In this document: piece by piece, positions 43,764-52,239 of the stretch
How positions within the stretch are numbered: position 1 is the first letter of the stretch
Layout: each line of letters begins with the position of its first letter
NCBI RefSeq assembly: GCF_048572895.1
Contig: NZ_CP183878.1
Span: 1,426,001 to 1,490,000, forward strand
DNA from: Psychrobacillus sp048572895
GTDB taxonomy: Bacteria > Bacillota > Bacilli > Bacillales_A > Planococcaceae
DNA length: 64,000 bases
Reading direction: 5' to 3'
The notes under the pieces: model-generated
The model's input: only the letters and a program-made list of their open reading frames with translations
Database searches by the model: none
Told to the model about the DNA's origin: nothing
Translations under genes and position numbers: made by a program

Positions 43764-44676
43764 TACAGCAAACGTAATTGCTATAGTCGGACCGACTGCT
43801 GTTGGTAAAACAGCTTTAAGTATCGAATTGGCTAAAGCATTTAATGGCGAAATTATAAATGGAGACTCGATGCAGGTGTATCGAGAGCTCCATATAGGAA
43901 CTGCAAAGATTAACGAAGAAGAAATGGAAGGTATTCCGCATCATCTACTAGATATTAAGGACCCAGAGGAGGGTTTTTCTGTTGCGGAGTATCAAAAGCT
44001 TGTTCGAGGTAAAATTGAAGAAATCACATTAAAGGGTAAACTTCCGATTATCGTTGGAGGTACTGGTCTTTATATTCAATCTGTTCTGTACGACTTTAGA
44101 TTTACGGAACAACCGAATCGTGATGAAAATAGACTTGCAGAATTAGAAAGAATGTCTCCTGATAAACTATTTGAACTTTTATATTCATTGGATCCGGAAG
44201 CGGCAAAGGAAATACACCGGAATAATGTCCAGCGTGTGATTCGCGCAATTGAACGAGTAGAGCTTACTGGGAAACAAAAGAATGAGATAGAACAAGACCA
44301 AGGACAGGAAGAAGTCTATCACCATTATATTATTGGCCTGTCCATAGATCGTGAACAGTTATATGGTCGCATTAATAACCGAGTAGATATAATGCTGGAA
44401 AATGGTCTTTTAGAAGAAGTACAAACACTCTATGGTAAAGGCATTCGAGATGTTCAATCGATCCAAGCAATTGGTTATAAAGAATTATACGCCTATTTGG
44501 ATGGTAATGTTTCTTTCGAAGACGCAATCGAACATTTAAAGCAAAACTCTAGAAGGTATGCAAAAAGGCAGTTAACGTATTTTAGAAACAAAATGGACAT
44601 CCATTGGTACAACCCTTTCACTGATGCCGAAAGAATAATAAAAGAAATTAATGAATTTATGCAGGAAAATGAATAA
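43756..44676 (+). CDS. miaA: tRNA dimethylallyltransferase MiaA
   Basis: 306 residues. P-loop GPTAVGKTALS (11-21), the substrate motifs NGDSMQVYRELHIGTAKI and GGTGLYIQSVLYDF, then IQAIGYKELYAYLDG and the basic RRYAKRQLTYFRN end. It adds a dimethylallyl group to A37 of tRNAs that read UNN codons. It overlaps the upstream hydrolase by 8 nt, so it is translationally coupled. hfq follows, as in many bacteria. Confidence 0.96.
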   Translation: MHNTANVIAIVGPTAVGKTALSIELAKAFNGEIINGDSMQVYRELHIGTAKINEEEMEGIPHHLLDIKDPEEGFSVAEYQKLVRGKIEEITLKGKLPIIVGGTGLYIQSVLYDFRFTEQPNRDENRLAELERMSPDKLFELLYSLDPEAAKEIHRNNVQRVIRAIERVELTGKQKNEIEQDQGQEEVYHHYIIGLSIDREQLYGRINNRVDIMLENGLLEEVQTLYGKGIRDVQSIQAIGYKELYAYLDGNVSFEDAIEHLKQNSRRYAKRQLTYFRNKMDIHWYNPFTDAERIIKEINEFMQENE

Positions 44677-44739
44677 TTAAAGCGAATATTAACAAAGTGG
44701 TATGTTTTAACATGCAAATTGTATAATGGGGGTATTGTG

Positions 44740-44961
44740 ATGAAACCTATAAATATTCAAGATTTATATTTAAATCAGCTTAGAAAAAACGATATTTTTG
44801 TAACTGTATTTTTATTGAATGGATTCCAGCTAAAGGGGTTGGTAAAGTCTTATGATAACTTTACTGTCCTGTTTGAATCGGATGGAAAGCAACAGTTAAT
44901 TTACAAGCATGCAATTTCCACATTTGCTCCTTCTAAACCAGTTAAGCTAACAGAAGAATAA
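44740..44961 (+). CDS. hfq: RNA chaperone Hfq
   Basis: 73 residues from ATG 44740 (GGGGG at 44728-44732). The upstream in-frame ATG 44719 overlaps a TATAAT -10 (44722-44727), so hfq probably has its own promoter. The Sm1 motif NIQDLYLNQLRKNDIFVTVFLLNGFQL and Sm2 motif IYKHAISTFAPS (YKHA instead of YKHAIS variants) are intact. It forms hexamers that bind sRNAs and mRNAs. It sits between miaA and a rhodanese gene. Confidence 0.95.
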   Translation: MKPINIQDLYLNQLRKNDIFVTVFLLNGFQLKGLVKSYDNFTVLFESDGKQQLIYKHAISTFAPSKPVKLTEE

Positions 44962-45034
44962 TATGGATTGTTTGACAGATGGACATGGTCCTATTATGAT
45001 TTTATAGAATAACACAGAAGCGGGAGAGTTTAAC

Positions 45035-45334
45035 ATGAATATTATTACAACAGAACAAATTTTACAAAAAATAGATGCTGGAGAAGAAATCAGCGTCATC
45101 GATGTGCGTGAAAGTGAAGAAGTAGCAACTGGAATTATACCTGGAGCAAAACATATCGCATTAGGTCAAATCGAGAACAGCATGGATCAACTCGACAAAT
45201 CAGTTCCTCATTACATAGTTTGTAAAGCAGGTGGCCGTAGTGCAATGGCCTGTGAAATTCTAGAGGAAAATGGGTATGACGTAACGAATATTGCTGGCGG
45301 TATGATGGACTGGGACGGCGAGCTACAGTTTTAA
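45035..45334 (+). CDS. Rhodanese-like sulfurtransferase
   Basis: 99 residues, a single rhodanese domain: EISVIDVRESEEVATGIIPG, HYIVCKAGGRSAMACEIL with the active-site Cys in CKAGGRS, and the closing GGMMDWDGEL. It would move sulfane sulfur or act in redox signalling. GCGGGAGAG precedes ATG 45035. It is preceded by hfq and followed by an unrelated gene, and is similar to the small YqhL/PspE-type rhodaneses. Confidence 0.88.
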   Translation: MNIITTEQILQKIDAGEEISVIDVRESEEVATGIIPGAKHIALGQIENSMDQLDKSVPHYIVCKAGGRSAMACEILEENGYDVTNIAGGMMDWDGELQF

Positions 45335-45451
45335 CTTCATTCAGTAATGCTTTTGCGATGTGCTTGCACAGTAGAGATGTTTTTCTCTGCGGAGCTGAAC
45401 AAAGTGAAGCGGAAACAAATACGCCAAGGCATATTTGATAATAGACGAGGG

Positions 45452-45484
45452 GCTAATTTCATTTTTGAGATTAGTCTTTTCTAT
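45452..45484 (+). terminator. Probable terminator before ynbB
   Basis: GGGGCTAATTTC can pair with GAGATTAGTC (one mismatch, one G-T), followed by TTTTCTATTT. Confidence 0.55.
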
Positions 45485-45512
45485 TTGTAATTTGAAATTA
45501 GGAGAAGATAAC

Positions 45513-46760
45513 ATGACTTTTACAACAACATTATCGAAAGAAGTATTGAATCTTGCAGAGCAGGTTGAAACCAAAATAGCCCCACATCACAAATTTGTAG
45601 AAAAAATTGCTTTTTTAAATCAACAAAAAGTAATTCAATCCTTTAAGAATCATGGGGTAAGTGATCATCATTTTCATCCTTCATTTGGTTATGGATATGA
45701 TGATGAAGGTCGTGATACATTAGAAAAAGTATATGCAACGACATTTGGTTCAGAGGCAGCACTTGTGCGCCCTCAAATTATTTCAGGAACACATGCGATT
45801 TCTATTAGTTTGTTTGGTGTGCTAAGACCAAATGACGAATTACTATATATAACGGGCAAACCTTATGATACTTTGCAATCAATTGTAAGTGGAGGAGAAG
45901 AGGATACGGGGTCCCTAGCTGACTTTGGTATTACATATAATCATGTAGATTTATTGGAAACTGGGGGCATCAACTGGGACGCTGTAAAAGGAGCTGTGAA
46001 AAGCAGTACGAAGGTCATTGCCATTCAGCGTTCGAAGGGTTATGCATTACGTCCTTCCTTTACAGTAGAGCAAATAAAGAAAATGGTAGTGGAAATAAGA
46101 AGTATTAAAGAGGATGCAATTATTTTTGTAGACAATTGCTATGGAGAATTTGTGGAAGAGCTGGAGCCGACGGATGTTGGGGTAGATTTAATGGCTGGTT
46201 CCCTGATCAAAAATCCTGGTGGGGGTCTTGCTAAAATCGGAGGATATATTGCGGGAAAAGAGGAGTTTGTCACTAAATGTGCTTACCGAATGACTTCTCC
46301 GGGTATAGGAGCAGAGGCAGGTGCATCTTTAAATGCATTGATGGATATGTACCAGGGATTCTTCCTAGCACCACATGTAGTATCCCAGGCAGTTAAGGGA
46401 GCCATCTTCACTTCGGCTCTTTTGGAAGAGGTTGGAATGATCACTGAACCACACTTTGCAGAGCCTCGTACAGATTTAATACAATCTGTATCTTTTCAAA
46501 CAGCAGATCAGATGATTCAGTTTTGCAAAGCGATCCAAATGCATTCTCCGGTAAATGCTCAGTTTATGCCTGAACCAGCTTATATGCCCGGTTATTCCGA
46601 CGATGTCATAATGGCTGCAGGTACTTTTGTACAAGGATCTAGTATGGAGTTAACTGCTGATGGACCTATTCGTCCCCCATACACAGCATTTATCCAAGGT
46701 GGCTTAACGTATGAACATGTGAAATATGCTATTTTGGGAGCCGTTCAAACGTTAAACTAA
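45513..46760 (+). CDS. ynbB: Methionine gamma-lyase-related PLP enzyme YnbB
   Basis: 415 residues from ATG 45513 (AGGAGAAG upstream; ATG 45435 gives an unrelated leader). It has an aspartate-aminotransferase fold of the Cys/Met metabolism type: TTFGSEAALVRPQIISGTHAI, DNCYGEFVEELEPTDVGVDL, and the PLP-lysine loop SLIKNPGGGLAKIGGYI. It has been linked to aluminium resistance by annotation, but its real substrate is uncertain. Its location before glnRA is conserved in Bacillus. Confidence 0.9.
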   Translation: MTFTTTLSKEVLNLAEQVETKIAPHHKFVEKIAFLNQQKVIQSFKNHGVSDHHFHPSFGYGYDDEGRDTLEKVYATTFGSEAALVRPQIISGTHAISISLFGVLRPNDELLYITGKPYDTLQSIVSGGEEDTGSLADFGITYNHVDLLETGGINWDAVKGAVKSSTKVIAIQRSKGYALRPSFTVEQIKKMVVEIRSIKEDAIIFVDNCYGEFVEELEPTDVGVDLMAGSLIKNPGGGLAKIGGYIAGKEEFVTKCAYRMTSPGIGAEAGASLNALMDMYQGFFLAPHVVSQAVKGAIFTSALLEEVGMITEPHFAEPRTDLIQSVSFQTADQMIQFCKAIQMHSPVNAQFMPEPAYMPGYSDDVIMAAGTFVQGSSMELTADGPIRPPYTAFIQGGLTYEHVKYAILGAVQTLN

Positions 46761-46820
46761 TAGCAAAGATGAAATCATTTCTGAATTATATTGAATGGTT
46801 TTAATTTTCCGATAAATAAT

Positions 46821-46871
46821 TGTTAGATTTTCTTACATGATGTTGACATGTTAACTAACATGACATATACT
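46821..46871 (+). promoter_or_regulatory. glnRA promoter with two GlnR/TnrA boxes
   Basis: The sigma-A promoter is TTGACA (46843-46848), 17-bp spacer, TATACT (46866-46871). Two TGTNA-N7-TNACA boxes are present: TGTTAGATTTTCTTACA (46821-46837) and TGTTAACTAACATGACA (46849-46865). The second fills the promoter spacer exactly. The layout mirrors the two glnRA operators of B. subtilis and predicts GlnR repression under nitrogen excess. Confidence 0.9.
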
Positions 46872-46900
46872 AATTATATAACCTACTAGGAGGTGCAGTG

Positions 46901-47284
46901 ATGGAAAAGGAATGGAGACGTTCAATGCCATTACTTTCGATGAATATTGTTATGCAGCTGACTGGTTTGACTGCAAGGCAAATTCGTTACTATGAGGAGC
47001 AAGAACTGGTTCACCCTGCACGTACTGAAGGTAAACAGCGCATGTTTTCATTAGATGATATTGATATATTATTAGAGATCAAGGACTTATTGAAGACAGG
47101 TGTTAATATTGCAGGGATTAAACAAATCTTTGAAATGAAAAACAACCCTGTTGTTTCAAAGGATATACGAAAAGTTATATCGGATATTGAATTACGCGCA
47201 ATAGTAAAAGAAGAAATGAAATTAGCCCAAAGGCAACAAAGAGCTTCATTGAGACAAGGGGACCTATCTCGATTTTATAGATAA
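46901..47284 (+). CDS. glnR: Glutamine synthetase repressor GlnR
   Basis: 127 residues from ATG 46901 with AGGAGGTG (46888-46895) upstream; an in-frame GTG at 46898 is less well placed. The MerR-type helix-turn-helix is MNIVMQLTGLTARQIRYYEE, followed by VHPARTEGKQRMFSLDDI. The C-terminal tail (RRQQRASLRQGDLSRFYR-like end) is the autoinhibitory segment released by feedback-inhibited GlnA. It represses its own operon with glnA. Confidence 0.94.
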   Translation: MEKEWRRSMPLLSMNIVMQLTGLTARQIRYYEEQELVHPARTEGKQRMFSLDDIDILLEIKDLLKTGVNIAGIKQIFEMKNNPVVSKDIRKVISDIELRAIVKEEMKLAQRQQRASLRQGDLSRFYR

Positions 47285-47324
47285 CCGAGGTTCATATACA
47301 TTAATAAACTAGGAGAGTGAAATA

Positions 47325-48659
47325 ATGAGCAAGTATACAAAAGAGGATATCAAAAAGTTCGTGACTGAACATGAGGTGAATTTTATTCGTCTTCAGTTTA
47401 CAGACATACTAGGAACGATTAAAAACGTAGAAATTCCAGTTAGTCAGCTCGATAAAGCTCTCGATAACAAAATGATGTTCGATGGATCTTCTATCGAAGG
47501 ATTTGTGCGAATTGAAGAGTCAGATATGTACTTAGTTCCAGATTTAAATACATGGGTGGTTTTCCCTTGGATTACAGGTAAAGGGAAAGTGGCACGTCTA
47601 ATCTGTGATGTAAATAAAGCTGATGGAACTCCATTTGAAGGAGATCCACGCAATAACTTAAAACGTATTTTAAAAGAAATGGAAGAGTTAGGCTTTACAA
47701 GCTTTAACTTGGGACCTGAACCTGAGTTCTTCTTATTCAAATTAGATGCAGGTGGCGAGCCAACGCTTGAACTGAACGACCATGGCGGTTACTTTGACTT
47801 AGCACCAATGGACTTAGGGGAAAATTGTCGTCGTGATATCGTTCTCGAGCTAGAGGAAATGGGCTTTGAGATTGAAGCATCTCACCACGAGGTTGCTCCA
47901 GGTCAACATGAAATTGACTTTAAATATGCTGATGCAGTAACAGCATGTGATAATATTCAAACGTTCAAGCTTGTTGTTAAAACAATAGCTCGTAAGCATG
48001 GCTTGCATGCTACATTTATGCCGAAACCATTATTTGGCGTAAGTGGATCAGGGATGCACTTTAACGTTTCTTTATTTAAAGGTAAAGATAATGCATTTTA
48101 TGATAAATCAGGGGAAATTGGTTTAAGTGAAACAGCTATGCAGTTTATGGCTGGCGTATTAAAGCATGTACAAAACTTTACTGCGATTACAAATCCATTA
48201 GTTAACTCATACAAACGCCTAGTACCTGGATACGAAGCTCCTTGTTACGTAGCATGGTCTGGACAAAATAGAAGTCCGTTAATCCGTATTCCTTCTTCAA
48301 GAGGGGTAAGTACACGTATTGAAGTTCGCTCGGTAGACCCAGCTGCCAATCCATACCTTGCGATGGCAGTAATTCTACAAGCTGGATTAGATGGTATTAA
48401 AAATAACTTAACGCCACCACCAGCAGTGGACCGCAATATTTATGTAATGACAGAAGAAGAGCGCATCGAAAACGGCATTAATAACCTACCGCCAACTTTA
48501 CATGCAGCATTACTAGAATTAGGTAAGAGTGAAATTATCCGCGGAGCACTTGGTGAGCATATCTATGCAAACTTTGTAGAAGCAAAAGAAATCGAATGGG
48601 ATATGTTTAGAACAGCTGTACATCCGTGGGAACGTGAACAATATTTGAAGATGTATTAA
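47325..48659 (+). CDS. glnA: Glutamine synthetase type I
   Basis: 444 residues, GSI-alpha length: beta-grasp N-domain (about 1-100), catalytic domain with NLGPEPEFFLF, the ATP/metal motif KPLFGVSGSGMHFNVSLF and NRSPLIRIPSSRG with the sensing Arg near the C-terminal region. It makes glutamine from glutamate and ammonia. The last 12 codons (from about 48623) are the attachment core of an inserted island. The element has supplied synonymous end codons, so the protein still ends in PWEREQYLKMY. Confidence 0.97.
   Translation: MSKYTKEDIKKFVTEHEVNFIRLQFTDILGTIKNVEIPVSQLDKALDNKMMFDGSSIEGFVRIEESDMYLVPDLNTWVVFPWITGKGKVARLICDVNKADGTPFEGDPRNNLKRILKEMEELGFTSFNLGPEPEFFLFKLDAGGEPTLELNDHGGYFDLAPMDLGENCRRDIVLELEEMGFEIEASHHEVAPGQHEIDFKYADAVTACDNIQTFKLVVKTIARKHGLHATFMPKPLFGVSGSGMHFNVSLFKGKDNAFYDKSGEIGLSETAMQFMAGVLKHVQNFTAITNPLVNSYKRLVPGYEAPCYVAWSGQNRSPLIRIPSSRGVSTRIEVRSVDPAANPYLAMAVILQAGLDGIKNNLTPPPAVDRNIYVMTEEERIENGINNLPPTLHAALLELGKSEIIRGALGEHIYANFVEAKEIEWDMFRTAVHPWEREQYLKMY
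48623..48643 (+). repeat. attL core in the glnA 3' end (direct repeat with 55185-55205)
   Basis: TCCGTGGGAACGTGAACAAT plus A (21 nt) is identical at 55185-55205. After the core, the codons differ but still encode YLKMY-stop in both copies (TAT TTG AAG versus TAC CTA AAA). This is the pattern left by site-specific insertion into the 3' end of a gene with the element carrying its own replacement tail. Confidence 0.85.
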
Positions 48660-48802
48660 ACTTATAAATACCGGGGTTGTTGAGGTTTTTAATGGGGTTA
48701 AGTTCAATGGTTCTGCAAAGTCATTGTCACCCCATATTCACCCCAAAAATTTCGTGAAAAAATAATTGCTAGAATTTTGATTAATCCCTTTAAAAACATC
48801 GT

Positions 48803-49104
48803 TCAGTCGTAAGTTGACTTGATCGGTGTTTTTCTTTTTAAGTTTTTTGAAAAATGCACATAAACATCATTAGTTATTTGTTGACTCCCATGTCCTAATT
48901 GTTGTTGAATATATTTCAAATCCAACCCAGCTTCCATTAGTATCATTACATATGTGTGGACGTAGTGAATGTATAGGATATGAATCTAGTACCGCTCTTT
49001 TTAAGATGCGATCGAAAGTATTAAAAAGAGATGATTTTGGCATATAATCTCCATCTTTTCTGCATAGCACGGAATTAAGATTATGGCGAGATAATTCATT
49101 TCAT
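48803..49104 (-). pseudogene. Tyrosine recombinase (integrase) C-terminal fragment, frameshifted
   Basis: The minus strand reads VLCRKDGDYMPKSSLFNTF, DRILKRA, then IHSLR followed, after removal of one C in the CCAC near 48958, by HTYVMILMEAGLDLKYIQQQ, LGHGSQQITNDVYVHFSKNL and KRKTPIKSTYD-stop. These are the catalytic HxLRHT, LGH and Tyr (VYVHFS) motifs of phage-type integrases. The N-terminal half is gone. It adjoins attL and reads toward glnA, the usual place for the integrase of an island. Confidence 0.8.
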
Positions 49105-49113
49105 AGTATTTGT

Positions 49114-49230
49114 ATGGATAGAGGTATGAAAGAAGTTTCTGTAAATGAACATGAAATTGGGAGATTATTTTCATATATTTCATTTTTGGTAGAGGAAATA
49201 AGAAAAGATATTGAAGGGATTATAAAATGA
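49114..49230 (+). CDS. Short ORF, 38 residues
   Basis: ATG 49114 (or ATG 49126 after AGAGGT) to TGA 49230. The product is hydrophilic then amphipathic (VNEHEIGRLFSYISFLVEEI), and its stop overlaps the next ATG by 4 nt (ATGA), which suggests coupling. No family recognised. It lies inside the island; confidence is low because of its length. Confidence 0.35.
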   Translation: MDRGMKEVSVNEHEIGRLFSYISFLVEEIRKDIEGIIK

Positions 49231-49382
49231 TGTTCATATATACTTCAGTACAAATAGGTATATTTATCCTTTTTCTTCTTATGGCCTTACTTAGATTATT
49301 TGGTGATGAATCTGATTTTGTTTATTATGTAAGTCTTTTATCAATACCTGTTTCGCTATTAGTAGTTCTCTATACAGCATAA
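49227..49382 (+). CDS. Small membrane protein, 51 residues
   Basis: ATG 49227 overlaps the previous stop. The product has two hydrophobic helices (QIGIFILFLLMALLRLF and YVSLLSIPVSLLVVLYTA) separated by GDESDFV. The two-helix hairpin and chain overlap make expression plausible. Function unknown; small island membrane proteins of this sort include immunity and toxin-like peptides, but nothing here decides it. Confidence 0.45.
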   Translation: MMFIYTSVQIGIFILFLLMALLRLFGDESDFVYYVSLLSIPVSLLVVLYTA

Positions 49383-49397
49383 GATAAAATAATAAAC

Positions 49398-49661
49398 TTG
49401 AGTAAATTTTGGGGTGAAGAACAGAATCATAGAATAAACTTCTTAGAATTGCTTATGTTAGGTATTGCTATCTTAAGTACAATAATTCTAGTATTATTGG
49501 TATATTTTAAAATTGTACCCCAAAAAATTGCTGACTTTTCTTATATATTAGCTTTGGGTATATCACTTTCTAATGATTTATTATCAACATTAATTTCAAA
49601 TATTTTACATAGTTCGTTTGCAAAATCATATTCCAAAGACAATATGTCGCTCGAAAAGTGA
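49398..49661 (+). CDS. Small membrane protein, 87 residues
   Basis: Opens at TTG 49398 without a strong ribosome site, 15 nt after the previous ORF. Two hydrophobic segments are visible (LLMLGIAILSTIILVLLVYF and FSYILALGISLSNDLLSTLI), with a charged C-terminal tail. It probably belongs to the same short transcript as the two preceding ORFs. No family recognised. Confidence 0.5.
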   Translation: MSKFWGEEQNHRINFLELLMLGIAILSTIILVLLVYFKIVPQKIADFSYILALGISLSNDLLSTLISNILHSSFAKSYSKDNMSLEK

Positions 49662-49831
49662 CAACAATATGACAATCAATTTGCAAAATCCAATAACATA
49701 ATTATAATTGAAACAAAGAGACACCGTGCACGCGTGGTGGTGGCTTAGTAAAATACTACTTAATATATTAATATAAGGCGCTCAGGAAAATTGTGGGTGT
49801 TTTTTACTAGTATAAATGATAAAATTATTAA

Positions 49832-50413
49832 ATGAAAATATACAAAATAATGCCATACGTGATTTTAATTTCCTTTTTGTTAGCTGTAATAATAATGTAC
49901 GCGGGTTTGATTAAGATGTTCTTCGATGTGAGTGAGACGATAATCGCAGGAGTTATCGCTTTTATTGGAGCGATCATCGGTGGGGCAATAACTTTAGCTG
50001 GAGTTAAAATGACTATTGATCAATCCAATGAAAAAGAGATGGAGAGTAAACTGCATTTAAGAAAACATGCTGTTGATAAAACTATGAATCAATTAATTGA
50101 TGCAAGAGAAAAGTTGTTACATAGAAAAGATGCAGGAGAACCTTTTGAAGGTGCTTTGGGAGGTTTTCTGATTAGTTTAAAAAAGGTAGAAGGGATAATA
50201 GATAGTGCAGCAGAATCATCTAGAAAAGTTTATCAAAGTGTATTAAATATTGAATTATTTCTTGACCAAATTAGATACAATCAAGAATTTTATCAAAGAC
50301 CTGAGAAGGAAAAGTTCAGCATATTTGATAAAGAAGTATTAAACTGTTTTTTGTTTCTTAGGGAACAAAAACTGGAAATGATAAATGAACTTCAGCAAAG
50401 ACATCCAAATTGA
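49832..50413 (+). CDS. Membrane protein with cytoplasmic helical domain
   Basis: 193 residues. Two N-terminal membrane helices (MPYVILISFLLAVIIMYAGL and IIAGVIAFIGAIIGGAITLAG, the latter glycine-rich) precede a charged, mostly helical domain of about 130 residues. No ribosome site is evident before ATG 49832. A hairpin terminator overlaps the stop. I do not recognise the family; the layout resembles small DUF membrane proteins on prophages and islands. Confidence 0.6.
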   Translation: MKIYKIMPYVILISFLLAVIIMYAGLIKMFFDVSETIIAGVIAFIGAIIGGAITLAGVKMTIDQSNEKEMESKLHLRKHAVDKTMNQLIDAREKLLHRKDAGEPFEGALGGFLISLKKVEGIIDSAAESSRKVYQSVLNIELFLDQIRYNQEFYQRPEKEKFSIFDKEVLNCFLFLREQKLEMINELQQRHPN

Positions 50414-50426
50414 GGGTGTCTTTTTT
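50398..50426 (+). terminator. Rho-independent terminator
   Basis: AAGACATCC (50398-50406) pairs with GGGTGTCTT (50414-50422; one G-T), followed by TTTT. It overlaps the end of the preceding gene. Confidence 0.75.
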
Positions 50427-51871
50427 GTAAGTGTCAAATGGTTCTTTCCAGTGTTAATTGAATTTACGGGATTCGAGCATTAATAGTTTATTCCGTAGAA
50501 GTTCAAACTGTTTCAACTATACATGATACGTTTGATGATTTTTAATTTATTTACACGACCTTCAGCTAATCCGTTTTATAGGATAGCGTGTAGGCATTTC
50601 AACTGCATCTATATCCTGTTTTATGCCATTGATAAAACTAGTCAATTCATTTAAGTCAGAGGCTGCAGCCTCTGAAATCCATTCAAGTATCAACTTTTTA
50701 TCTCCTGATTGCAGTGTTTCTTTGAAGCGCCAAAACAAGCGAAGTAATGTACCGACTAATGGATACTTCTGGACAACGTTTATTACTTGTTCTAGGGAAA
50801 ATGCTTTCACTTTATTTAGTGGCTTGTAGAGTAACTTTACAAGCCATTTTCTTTCCACTATTTCTGTCGGACCATCGTTGATTTCATCCTCCAGATCACT
50901 TTGCAATCTTTTTTCTTTCGCTATGAATTGTCTAATTGCAGCTTCTGTGCATGTATATCCTTTCTTACAAATAGAAGTATAGATTTTTTTGTAGGTTGTT
51001 CCTTTTGAGCGTAAGGCAATCACTTCATGTCTAACTGGGGACAGTTTTCCAGGACGCTGTACACCATATTGACCATGGACAGGATTGAAATTGGGCGATA
51101 AATAATTTTTTATTGTGCGCTTTGTATAGCTTGTCTCATCGACTATTTTTCTAGTACTATATCCTTTTCCTTGTAAATCTTTCACTTCTTTGACTTTATC
51201 CATCGTTTTCTGGATTGCTTCATTATGTTCAAGTCCACGTTGATTATCTGTACCTTTAGGGATATGTTATTTCCGCATTCAGGTATATTTTCGAATTGTT
51301 TGATGGTTTCATTTTGTCTGTGATCGGATATCTTGTATGGTGCAACCTTGGGATGCCAAGGACTTGACCCAAAGGATTTTAGTGCGTCGTGAAAGTTTAC
51401 TAGTTAACAGTTCGTTCATCGCGTTCTGTTCCTTGGTTATTGGAATGAAAATTCGTCCGGCTATAGTTTTATATATGCGGAGTGTGATTGCTCCGTCAAA
51501 TTTTTCACTAAGTGAAACCGATCATTAATATGATGAGCTTCTCGAATCGCAGCAGCATAGGTAAGAGAGCCATCTCTTGAGACATGTTTAATATTGGGAA
51601 ATAAAGAAAGCCAGATAGCTATGTCAGTGAGAGTGGGCTCTAGAGGATACACTTTGACAAAAAAGGTCACAACGCATTCCTTCCGGGTAGATGTCACAAA
51701 AAAATAAATGATATCTGAAATTATTTCCGTACTCGTGCAGATCAAATTTCCGTCAAGTAATGTGATGAGTTCATCCATAAGGCAATCCCTCCTACATTCT
51801 TTTTCCGCACCTTTATAACAGAATATACTGTCAATTAAATCAACTGTGGAAAGAACCTATTTGACGCTTAC
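50427..51871 (-). mobile_element. ISL3-family insertion sequence, inactive
   Basis: About 1445 bp bounded by inverted ends GTAAGTGTCAAATGGTTCTT (50427 onward) and GTAAGCGTCAAATAGGTTCT (complement, from 51871 inward). Its transposase is broken in several places. I found no convincing 8-bp target duplication. Just right of it (51880-51958) a frame TGTFTTKEAAQDAEARIKAK YGWTPI-stop looks like the truncated end of another gene. Confidence 0.75.
50515..51778 (-). pseudogene. ISL3-family transposase, degraded
   Basis: N-terminal part 51461-51778 holds the DDE core region VSRDGSLTYAAAIREAH and INDRFHLVKNLTE. After a disrupted middle (51204-51460), 50562-51203 encodes the C-terminal helix-turn-helix and linker (YSTRKIVDETSYTKRTIKNYL, ASDLNELTSFINGIKQDIDAV). 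At 50562 a further frameshift separates NGLAEGRVNKLKIIKRIMY, the conserved end. At least two frameshifts and a stop make it non-functional. Confidence 0.8.
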
Positions 51872-52109
51872 TTTACACTGGAACTTTTACAACAAAAGAA
51901 GCTGCACAAGATGCAGAAGCAAGAATTAAAGCAAAATATGGTTGGACTCCCATCTGATAGACGAGACTAAATAAGTAAAAGCGACCTTCTCTTAATTGAT
52001 TTGGTCGCATTTTACTTGATAATTTATTTAATTTCAATGCTTCTAGTGACAGTAATTTGTAATAGGGAAATATGCGATTATATATAAGGTAATAAACACT
52101 TCTACATTT

Positions 52110-52235
52110 TTAGTCTTGTATTTCTAATGACCTGCTTGGATCTGGAATATCTTTATCATCAGCTAAAACATTTACCGAAGATACCATAATGATCAATGCT
52201 ATTGATAACATAAAAATTTTAATATATTTCTTCAT
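52110..52235 (-). CDS. Exported signalling-peptide precursor (Phr/NprX-like), 41 residues
   Basis: ATG 52235 to TAA 52110. The N-terminus is a signal peptide (MKKYIKIFMLSIALIIMVSS, then VNVLA as cleavage site). The remaining short hydrophilic tail DDKDIPDPSRSLEIQD would be released outside. It starts 4 nt after the stop of the XRE-TPR regulator, with GGAGG inside that gene's end. A short exported pro-peptide directly behind a TPR regulator is the standard layout of RRNPP quorum-sensing pairs. The mature peptide is probably a 5-10 residue piece of the tail, as in that family; which piece is not visible. Confidence 0.7.
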   Translation of the reverse strand: MKKYIKIFMLSIALIIMVSSVNVLADDKDIPDPSRSLEIQD

Positions 52236-52239
52236 TTCT

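Noticed and set aside
50427..51871. Target-site duplication flanking the ISL3 element
   Set aside because: The 8 bases on each side do not match, so the ends are either slightly misplaced or the flanks have decayed.
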